Part shown: piece by piece, positions 1 through 6,119 of the stretch | Layout of the letters: every line of letters starts with the position of its first letter | Position numbering within the stretch: position 1 is the stretch's first letter | Notes under the pieces: model-generated | What the model saw: only the letters and a program-made list of their open reading frames with translations | Databases searched by the model: none | What the model was told of the DNA's origin: nothing | NCBI GenBank assembly: GCA_044338255.1 | Contig: JBIILZ010000152.1 | Span: forward strand, 1 to 7,668 | DNA: 7,668 nucleotides | Origin: CAIUVD01 sp044338255 | GTDB taxonomy: Bacteria; Planctomycetota; UBA11346 | Reading direction: 5' to 3' | Position numbers and translations under genes: made by a program

Positions 1-162
1 GGCCATTCGAATCACAGCCAAGCGAAGGTATCGAAATCGGGGAGGGAGTTTGTGCGGTGGACATAGGCCGCGCATTATGCGCAACGCCTCGCCCACGGGT
101 GGTTAGTTAGGTTAGAAACTTACAGTGCGTCACACTCAAATCACCTAAGTAGCTGCAGTGAA

Positions 163-203
163 ATGACTTATGTACATTTTATTCATAATGAAAAGTCATA
201 AGT
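163..203. promoter_or_regulatory. AT-rich candidate operator/promoter segment with nested inverted repeats
   Basis: ACTTATG at 166-172 is repeated inverted as CATAAGT at 197-203. Inside this lies an 11-base near-palindrome, TTCATAATGAA (182-192; 5-base arms around one base), and the 8-base palindrome ATGTACAT (170-177) overlaps the left arm. CATAAT at 184-189 resembles a sigma-70 -10 box, but no good -35 element stands 16-18 bases upstream. Dyads of this size are typical sites for dimeric repressors. The assignment is inferred only from symmetry and from position upstream of the operon. The site is more than 400 bases from the first start codon, so it could equally serve a divergent gene outside the window. 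Confidence 0.25.
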
Positions 204-429
204 GAAGGTGGTTGTTTAAACCCACGAAAAAATTGGCAGTTATCTCAATTTTCAGGGATGAGCGCATTGTGCGATATACGGTCGGATGGTGGCGCTTTCC
301 TCAATTTCGTTCATCACGACGTCGCGATATTCTGGATCTCTCCCAGGCGGGTCAGCCCGGCCCCCGGGATCTGAGTTCGAGCAGCGGAGTTGTGCGATCG
401 TTATGGAAGTGTTGTAGGACCTTGGGGCG

Positions 430-453
430 ATTGCATGGGTATAGTCATGCAAT
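430..453. repeat. Perfect 8-bp inverted repeat (hairpin)
   Basis: ATTGCATG (430-437) and CATGCAAT (446-453) are exact reverse complements separated by an 8-base loop (438-445). No U-rich tract follows on either strand, so it is not an intrinsic terminator. In the presumed 5' leader of the operon it could form an RNA hairpin or be a protein-binding dyad. Chance occurrence is possible. Confidence 0.35.
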
Positions 454-621
454 GGTGCGGGAATGGCTGCGCGACCCCGGTGATCAAGTGCGACAATCGT
501 TGCAGTGCTGTGCGCAGAGCGTGCGTTGTTCGCCGCCCAAGCGAACCCGACGGTGCTCGCGCTCAAGTCTGTTGCGCGCAATTCTCTTCCGACTCAACGA
601 GTAAATACATCTGGAACCGTT

Positions 622-1332
622 ATGACCATGACCAGTACGGCGTCCCCACGCGCTGCCGATCCGGCTGTGGATCTTGCACTCGCGGCCAACTGCGGAGTAG
701 ACCTGAGACCGGCCATCCGCCTCCTCGATCGTGCGTATCGCTACGCCACCGATGTCGATGAGAGCGAATGGCAGTTCGCCATCGAGATCAATCGCCTGCG
801 TGAATGCGGCCTGAGCGAATGCGATCTGCGCTGGCTGGTCCGTCGAAGCGTGGTCGAGCACCGCACCGAAATAACGGCTCGCGATGCTTCCGTACGCTGC
901 TTTTCCCTGAGTGAACACTTGTCCTTCTATCCCGACACCTGTTTTACACTCACCCGTCGGGGGGCGCGATTTGCGCAGAGCCTGCTCAGTCCTTCGCCGG
1001 CCCCGGCACAGATCGATGCCCCGATCGAGGCGGTGGGTGAACAGCGTCCGGTATGGGATCCGGCACGACGTATCCTGCGCGTCGGAAATGCGGTGGTGAA
1101 ACATTTCCGGGTCCCGGCACCAAGCCAGGAAGTGATCATCAACGCCTTCGCCGACGAAGGCTGGGCGCCGCGCGTCGATGATCCGCTCCCGCCGGATATC
1201 GACAGTGAGCCGATCCGCCGTCTGCAGTCGGCAATCATGTGTCTGAATCGCAATCAACTGCGCCGTCTGCTGCGATTCCGTGATGATGGTACCGGTACCG
1301 GAGTGATCTGGGAACTGGTGCGTTCGGCATGA
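622..1332 (+). CDS. Conserved hypothetical protein, winged-helix-like, upstream of the eCIS ATPase
   Basis: The product is 236 residues, cytosolic in appearance, with no signal peptide or membrane segment. I recognise the sequence pattern but know no assigned function for it. Residues about 50-118 hold a Trp-Gln-Phe-Ala-Ile-Glu stretch, then a Leu-Arg-Trp-Leu-Val helix and a Cys-Phe-x-Leu-Thr strand, compatible with a winged-helix fold. After a Pro/Ala linker (about 121-138), residues 144-233 form a second block with the conserved-looking signatures FRVPAP (162-167), EGW (179-181), DDPLP (186-190), LNRNQ (208-212) and RFRDDGTG (218-225). I recall similar two-block hypothetical proteins in several GC-rich bacteria, often unlinked to injection systems. 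ATG 622 was chosen because GGAA (613-616) precedes it by 5 bases and because the frame upstream reads poorly. ATG 628 and GTG 505 (275 residues) are alternatives. The stop overlaps the ATPase start (ATGA, 1329-1332), implying translational coupling. DNA binding is inference. Confidence 0.75.
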   Translation: MTMTSTASPRAADPAVDLALAANCGVDLRPAIRLLDRAYRYATDVDESEWQFAIEINRLRECGLSECDLRWLVRRSVVEHRTEITARDASVRCFSLSEHLSFYPDTCFTLTRRGARFAQSLLSPSPAPAQIDAPIEAVGEQRPVWDPARRILRVGNAVVKHFRVPAPSQEVIINAFADEGWAPRVDDPLPPDIDSEPIRRLQSAIMCLNRNQLRRLLRFRDDGTGTGVIWELVRSA

Positions 1333-3308
1333 GTGAGGCCACGACGACGTCATTCGAGTACCTGGCCTTCCTGCACGGCGATGCCGCCGACAATGCCTAT
1401 CTTCAAGTTTGTTTCGATTGTCTGGCGCGGCGCCTGGAGCTTCACGGAGAGGCCAGCGCGAGCCTCGATGAAGGCGAGGACCATCTCGCCCAGGTGGTCT
1501 CGACCATGGAGACGCCGCCGGCCCTCGAACGCTTGCGACGGGCTTTCGCTCTCACGCGGTTCGAGGTCGGCCTGATCATTCTCAGTGCCGCCTGGGAGCT
1601 CGATGGCCGCCTGAGTGAACTCATGTCCAAGACCGGCGTCGGCCACGGAGACGGTTTCCCCTGCTTGTCCTTGGCGGTGCGGGTGCTGCCGGGGGCGCAT
1701 TGGAATGCCTTCACCCCGGGCGGAGCCCTGCGCCGTTGGCAGCTGCTGCGCTTGGAGGCGAGCGGCAGCTTGGCGCTGTCGCGCCTGCGCATCGACGAGC
1801 ATCTGCTGCACGTACTCAAGGGGGTATGCGAGCCGGATCCCGATCTGGTCCGCCATGTGCAGCGCCGGGTGGCGACCGTGCGGCCCACGGTTGGACAGCG
1901 CAACGCCGTCCAGGAACTGCTGGCGCACTGGCACCGGGTCGGCGGCGAAAGCGAGACCTCGGCGGTTGAATTGATCGGCACCAGCGATGACACCATGGCG
2001 GCGGCGGCACATGCCTGGGAACGTCTGGGCGTTTCGTGCTTCGTGGTCGCGGCGGCCCAGATTCCGGTCGATCATGCCGAGCGCGAGCGCTTCCTGCGTC
2101 GTTGGGAACGCGAGGCCCTCCTCGGCCTCGCGGCCATGGTGATCCTCAGTGAGGACACCGCCGATCCCATGCTCAGTGAACGGCTGCAGTGGTTGGCGGC
2201 GCATGCACGGTTCCGCCTGCTGCTGGCCAGTGAGCGCCCCTTGGGTGAACGCCGGCTGGGGCTCGCGCGCATATCTGTGACGCCAATGAGCGCCGCTGAG
2301 CGCCGCACGCTCTTCTCGCAACATCTCGGCACTCCTGCTGACGTTCCCGGCCTGAGCCATCACCTTGACGAGTTGGTCTGCCAATTCCGTCTCGATGCCG
2401 CGGGCATTGCCGCAGCCTGTGCCGGCGCGCGTGGCCCAGATGGCACGATTGCGTGGCCGACGCTGTGGGATGCCTGCATTGGCCGCTGCATCCCGGTGCT
2501 CGACGATCTCGCGCAGCGCCTGCCCGCGAACGATGCCTGGGAATCGCTGGTGCTGCCGGCGACCCAGCGGCGCATGCTCGACGATCTGCTGATCCAGTGC
2601 CGGCAGCGTGCCACCGTGCTGATGCGCTGGGGCATGGATGGCTGCGGGGGCGTGCGCGGCGGAAACCTCACGGCGCTTTTTTCCGGGGCCAGCGGCACCG
2701 GCAAGACCTTCGCCGCCGAGTGCCTGGCCGGACGCCTGCGCCTGCCGCTCTATCGCATCGACCTCAGCAGCGTGGTCAGCAAGTACATCGGCGAGACCGA
2801 GAAGCATCTGCGCCGGGTCTTCGACGCCGCCGAGCTGGGAGGCGCGGTGCTGCTTTTTGATGAGGCCGATGCGTTGTTCGGCAAGCGCAGCGAGGTTTCC
2901 TCAAGCCACGACCGCCATGCCAATATCGAAGTCGGTTACCTGCTGCAGCGACTCGAAAGCTATACCGGTTTGGCCATTCTCACCACCAACCACCGCAAGC
3001 ATCTCGACCCGGCCTTTCTGCGCCGCATCCGCTACGCGGTGCACTTTCCCGAGCCTGGTCAGGTCGAACGCGAACGGCTGTGGAGTGGCGCCTTCGCTCC
3101 GGCCGTACCGCTGGCGGTCCTCGATTGGTCGGCCCTGGCCCGCGCCGAACTGACCGGTGGACAGATCCGCACGGCGGCCCTCGCCGCCGCCAGCTACGCC
3201 GCCGAGGCAGGTGGCTCGGTCTCGCTCAATCATTGCTGGCGAGGAATCGAGAGCGAACACGCCAAGGCCGAGAAACCATGGAATCCGCAATTGGCAGCAC
3301 GTGCATGA
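1329..3308 (+). CDS. AAA+ ATPase of contractile injection system type (Afp15/Pvc15-like) with N-terminal winged-helix domain
   Basis: The 659-residue product has the architecture of eCIS-associated AAA+ ATPases. Residues about 65-166 match the winged-helix domain that precedes such ATPases (FEVGLIILSAAWELD, ALRRWQLLRLE, LRIDEHLLHVLKG). Residues about 185-400 look like a degenerate first ATPase module: the P-loop position reads GTSDDT (217-222) without Lys, and the Walker B-like strand AMVILSED starts at 269. The second module (about 430-620) is intact: Walker A GASGTGKT (453-460), KYIGETEKHLRRVFD, Walker B LLFDEAD (508-514), sensor-1 TTN (552-554) and an FLRRIR arginine-finger region (563-568). 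ATP hydrolysis should depend on the second module. In known eCIS this ATPase is needed for assembly or cargo loading of the particle. The start is ATG 1329 inside ATGA with the upstream stop, and the stop overlaps the patatin start the same way. WHD-AAA proteins also occur outside eCIS, but the nearby PAAR and tape-measure genes favour this reading. Confidence 0.88.
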   Translation: MSEATTTSFEYLAFLHGDAADNAYLQVCFDCLARRLELHGEASASLDEGEDHLAQVVSTMETPPALERLRRAFALTRFEVGLIILSAAWELDGRLSELMSKTGVGHGDGFPCLSLAVRVLPGAHWNAFTPGGALRRWQLLRLEASGSLALSRLRIDEHLLHVLKGVCEPDPDLVRHVQRRVATVRPTVGQRNAVQELLAHWHRVGGESETSAVELIGTSDDTMAAAAHAWERLGVSCFVVAAAQIPVDHAERERFLRRWEREALLGLAAMVILSEDTADPMLSERLQWLAAHARFRLLLASERPLGERRLGLARISVTPMSAAERRTLFSQHLGTPADVPGLSHHLDELVCQFRLDAAGIAAACAGARGPDGTIAWPTLWDACIGRCIPVLDDLAQRLPANDAWESLVLPATQRRMLDDLLIQCRQRATVLMRWGMDGCGGVRGGNLTALFSGASGTGKTFAAECLAGRLRLPLYRIDLSSVVSKYIGETEKHLRRVFDAAELGGAVLLFDEADALFGKRSEVSSSHDRHANIEVGYLLQRLESYTGLAILTTNHRKHLDPAFLRRIRYAVHFPEPGQVERERLWSGAFAPAVPLAVLDWSALARAELTGGQIRTAALAAASYAAEAGGSVSLNHCWRGIESEHAKAEKPWNPQLAARA

Positions 3309-5761
3309 GTGATGATCAGTCCGGCGTCGCCGGCACACGTGCCGCAACCTTCGCCGGCGAGGTCTTTCCTGCGGAGTTGGCCGAGCTGACCTTGCGCCGA
3401 CACGCGCTGGGTCTGCCCTTGCCCGGCGGTAGCGAGGCCCGCCCGCAGACGGCGCACGGCCTACAGGGGCTGGCACTTTCCGGGGGCGGCATCCGCTCGG
3501 CGGCCTTCTGCCTGGGGGTGGTCGAGAGTCTGATCCGGCGTCGTACCCTGGTCGCGTTCGACTACCTTTCCACCGTCTCCGGTGGTGGCTTCCTGGGTGG
3601 TTGTCTCAGTGCGGCACTGCGCCGCGGCGGCCGGCCGGAGCTGCTCGAGATGCACGATCATGGGGATCTGCCGCTGGTCGAGCTGCTGCGCGGGCGCGTC
3701 AAGTACCTTGCCAGCGGCGGTCTGCTGGCGGCGCTGATCATGCCGGCGCTGGCCTTGCGCGGCATCCTGCACGTTTCGCTGCTGTGGTTGCCGGTCGTGG
3801 TGCTGGCGGTGTTTCTCACCGAAAGCGGATTGGAGCTGGTCTACTGGCTGAGCCCATCCCTGCTCGATGGCGGAAGCGGCTGGGTGTTGTTCGGGACGTT
3901 GCCGACCATCGCCGTCGCCCTCGCCCATCCCATCGCCATGCGTCTCGGACGTGACCGGGCGCGTTCCCGCCAGCGCTGGGAAGGCTGGGCGGCAGCTGCG
4001 CTCGCGCTCGGCATCGCTTTGCCGGTGCTTGGCTGGGGTCTCTGTGAGATCGACAATGTCATCAATGAGGAAACCTCACCGTTGATGGACCTGCTGCGCC
4101 TGGGGCCGGGTGCGTTCAGCATCGGTGCCGGCTTTGTCATCGCGCTCTTCATCATCGGGCTGGTGTCGCGACGCTTGGGCGGTTTGCGCAATATGGTCCT
4201 GGTCCTGTTCATCGGCCTGCTCGGGCCGTTGGCGGTGGCCTTCGTCTACATCGAATGCTGCGTCCACATCATCACCTCGCCGACGATGTGGACCGGCGCC
4301 AACAAGGATGTCCTGACGGTCGCCTGTCGGGATGCCTATTTCGCCTCGAAATCCGCCTCCGAGGGCGATCCGCTCAAGGCAAGCGCGGCGCTGGCTGCCG
4401 AGGCCCGCGCCCATCACGACGCGATCGAGGAGATCTTTCGCTTCAAGCGGCTCGAGTACTCGCGCTACGACCTGGTCGAACAGGCCTGCGCATTCAAAAA
4501 TGCGGATGAACAGCTCAGCGCCAATCTGGTGTATCAGCGTCGGGACGAGGTGGGCGTGCCGAGCTGGTTGTCGAGCGGGGAGCAAGCCCTGCTCGGAACC
4601 CGCCCGTCAACGATGACGCTGTCGGTGAAGAATTTCCAGAGCGCCAACCATGAGGATCACCACCTGCGTTTGGAAGAATTGTCGATCGTGTGGTACGGTA
4701 CGGCAGCGTGGTGGTTCTATCTGCTCGGTTGTCTGCTGTTCCTCTTCAACCGTTCCTTCCTCAACGCCAATCTCATCTCACAGCATGGTTTCTATCGCGA
4801 CCGCATCGCGCGCGCCTTCCTGCGCCTCCTGCGAAAAGGCCTCGGCGATGTTCCGCCACGCCTCAGTGAGCTCGGTGGCGCGGACAGCGTGGCGCCCTGC
4901 CATCTGATCAACACCGCCGTGAATCTGCCGGCAACACGGGATACCCTGGTGGGTGAACGGCGTACCGAAAGCTTCCTGTTGTCGAAGCTCTACTGCGGAA
5001 GCGGCCCCACCGGCTATTGGCCGACGGCGGAGATCGAAGCCGTGGAATCCGACTTCGATCTCGCCTCGGCAGTGGCGGTGTCAGCGGCGGCGGCGGGCCC
5101 GAACATGGGGGCATTCACGGTTGCGCCGCTGCGCTTCCTCCTCACGCAGCTCAACATCCGCCTCGGCTATTGGTTCCCCAACCCGCAGGCCTGCGCCGCC
5201 GGCCACTGGTGGCGCATCCGCACGCCCCCGGGATTGCTGGCACTGGCACGCGAAGCTTTCGGTCTGCTCGATGAACGTCAGGCGCGGGTCAATCTCAGCG
5301 ATGGCGGGCATCACGAGAATCTCGGCTTGTTCGAACTGCTACGCCGTCGCTGCCGGACGATTGTGTGTGTCGATGCCGAGGCCGACCCCGAGCTGCGCTG
5401 CAGTGGACTGATCGCGTGCCTGCTCAAGGCCCGCGTGGATCTCGGGGTGCGTCTTGAGGTCGATGTGGCGGCCATGGCGACCTCTGCGCGCCGCTGGACC
5501 GTGGCGACCATCGACTACGGCCACGGTGACTTCGGGACGCTCATCCATCTCAAGCTCGGCCGCAGTGGCGACGAGCCATCGCTGGTCGTCGCTTATGCCG
5601 GTCAGCACCCGACCTTTCCTCATCAGTCGACCGCCGATCAGTTCTTCACCGAAGACCAGTTCGAGGCCTACCGCGCCCTCGGTCAACATCTGGCCGATCA
5701 GATGCAGGATGATCCTGCGGTCGCATCACTGCTCCAGGTGCCGCCGCATACGGCCTGCTGA
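3305..5761 (+). CDS. Membrane-embedded patatin-like phospholipase
   Basis: The 818-residue product belongs to the large multi-pass group of bacterial patatin-like lipases, which hydrolyse acyl esters of phospholipids. The oxyanion-hole motif GGGIRSA is at 60-66. The nucleophile elbow DYLSTVSGGGF (86-96) puts the catalytic Ser at 92; the residue two before it is Thr rather than the usual Gly, a variant common in this subgroup as I recall it. The dyad Asp is in SDGGHHENLGLFELL (D666), followed by IVCVDAEADP. About six hydrophobic segments are inserted between these elements: roughly 139-172 (one or two), 195-212, 228-247, 270-290, 297-316 and 463-482, with a soluble stretch of about 145 residues before the last. 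No signal peptide is seen. ATG 3305 overlaps the ATPase stop (ATGA), so expression is probably coupled; ATG 3278 would add nine residues. An effector, release/lysis or membrane-homeostasis role are all possible; the enzyme class is well supported, the role is not. Confidence 0.9.
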   Translation: MSDDQSGVAGTRAATFAGEVFPAELAELTLRRHALGLPLPGGSEARPQTAHGLQGLALSGGGIRSAAFCLGVVESLIRRRTLVAFDYLSTVSGGGFLGGCLSAALRRGGRPELLEMHDHGDLPLVELLRGRVKYLASGGLLAALIMPALALRGILHVSLLWLPVVVLAVFLTESGLELVYWLSPSLLDGGSGWVLFGTLPTIAVALAHPIAMRLGRDRARSRQRWEGWAAAALALGIALPVLGWGLCEIDNVINEETSPLMDLLRLGPGAFSIGAGFVIALFIIGLVSRRLGGLRNMVLVLFIGLLGPLAVAFVYIECCVHIITSPTMWTGANKDVLTVACRDAYFASKSASEGDPLKASAALAAEARAHHDAIEEIFRFKRLEYSRYDLVEQACAFKNADEQLSANLVYQRRDEVGVPSWLSSGEQALLGTRPSTMTLSVKNFQSANHEDHHLRLEELSIVWYGTAAWWFYLLGCLLFLFNRSFLNANLISQHGFYRDRIARAFLRLLRKGLGDVPPRLSELGGADSVAPCHLINTAVNLPATRDTLVGERRTESFLLSKLYCGSGPTGYWPTAEIEAVESDFDLASAVAVSAAAAGPNMGAFTVAPLRFLLTQLNIRLGYWFPNPQACAAGHWWRIRTPPGLLALAREAFGLLDERQARVNLSDGGHHENLGLFELLRRRCRTIVCVDAEADPELRCSGLIACLLKARVDLGVRLEVDVAAMATSARRWTVATIDYGHGDFGTLIHLKLGRSGDEPSLVVAYAGQHPTFPHQSTADQFFTEDQFEAYRALGQHLADQMQDDPAVASLLQVPPHTAC

Positions 5762-5780
5762 TCAGGATTCGCGGCGGCCA

Positions 5781-6080
5781 TCAACCACCGATCATCACCG
5801 TCGGCATGCCCAATACGACGGTCCCACCGTGGGCGGTCGAATCACCCATGCGCACGGCAGGCTTTCCGCAGATCAGCACCGAGGACGAACCTTTGATCAG
5901 CGAATCGGGTGGACCGACGCATACGGCGCTGTCGCCGAGCACGGCGGCAGGCAAGTTGCCAATCAGCACGGTTGGCGCACCCGGTCCGATGATCGGACCG
6001 CCGACATGGGGAATCGGTGGAAGACCCGGGGTGACCATGGGACAGACATGCATATCAGTAATGCGCGCGGCAGGAGGCAT
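5781..6080 (-). CDS. PAAR domain protein (spike-tip protein)
   Basis: The 99-residue product is a complete stand-alone PAAR protein. It opens with the eponymous PAAR residues (3-6) followed by ITDMHVCP, then VGGPIIGPGAPTVLIG, LPAAVLGD (43-50), KPAVRMGD (73-80), STAHGG and a final PTVMIGG. Likely zinc ligands are H11, H25, C54 and H84; C13 and C71 are further candidates. PAAR proteins form a sharp cone that caps the trimeric VgrG-like spike of contractile injection systems (eCIS or type VI secretion). There is no C-terminal extension, so this copy is structural and does not carry a fused toxin. The start is ATG 6080, with AGGA (complement of 6086-6089) five bases upstream as ribosome binding site. 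It lies 39 bases after the tape-measure stop in the same direction, probably in one operon, and its stop is 19 bases from the stop of the convergent patatin gene. Confidence 0.93.
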   Translation of the reverse strand: MPPAARITDMHVCPMVTPGLPPIPHVGGPIIGPGAPTVLIGNLPAAVLGDSAVCVGPPDSLIKGSSSVLICGKPAVRMGDSTAHGGTVVLGMPTVMIGG

Positions 6081-6119
6081 GGAAATCCTAGGTGGATGTT
6101 GGAGACGTGGTCGGAGTGA

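Larger units (their letters stand above)
1..621. other. Gene-free leader with palindromes upstream of the three-gene operon
   Basis: I see no convincing gene here. Open frames exist on both strands (for example a TTG-started plus frame at 212-604 and a minus frame at 252-581), but their translations are Arg/Ser/Cys-rich, look like no family I know, and lack a good ribosome binding site. The stretch around 110-260 is visibly richer in A and T than the rest of the window, as expected for a promoter or regulatory region. It holds several short inverted repeats: 70-82, 166-203 (with an inner palindrome at 182-192), 430-453 and 528-546. No tRNA, rRNA or CRISPR structure is apparent. The transcription start of the downstream operon most likely lies here, but I could not find a -35/-10 pair with good spacing. 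In the first ~110 bases two plus frames are open to the window edge, but neither reads like a recognisable gene end. Confidence 0.6.

Noticed and set aside
252..581. 109-residue minus-strand open frame in the leader
   Set aside because: Composition is not protein-like for any family I know, and it overlaps other equally open frames; most likely chance.
212..604. 130-residue plus-strand open frame in the leader
   Set aside because: TTG start, Arg/Ser/Cys-rich product with no family resemblance, and no ribosome binding site that stands out.
505..621. GTG 505 as the start of the winged-helix-like gene
   Set aside because: No ribosome binding site, and the extra 39 residues look unlike the rest; ATG 622 has GGAA at a proper distance.
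484..1353. 289-residue minus-strand frame opposite the winged-helix-like gene
   Set aside because: It mirrors a strongly protein-like plus-strand gene; long antisense frames are common in GC-rich DNA.
1350..2807. 485-residue minus-strand frame opposite the ATPase gene
   Set aside because: Gln/Arg/Ala-rich, no motifs, and the opposite strand holds clear ATPase motifs.
3080..3304. 75-residue N-terminal extension of the patatin gene
   Set aside because: It lies inside the ATPase coding region in another frame and is Arg/Gly-rich; ATG 3305 overlapping the ATPase stop fits the operon pattern.
5759..5794. TGATC/GATCA inverted repeat considered as a bidirectional terminator
   Set aside because: The arms are only five bases, 26 bases apart, with no T tract on either side.
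5454..6119. 221-residue plus-strand frame spanning the patatin end and PAAR gene
   Set aside because: It is antisense to a complete PAAR gene and a frame-shadow of patatin; the product is Arg/Thr/Ser-rich with no domain.
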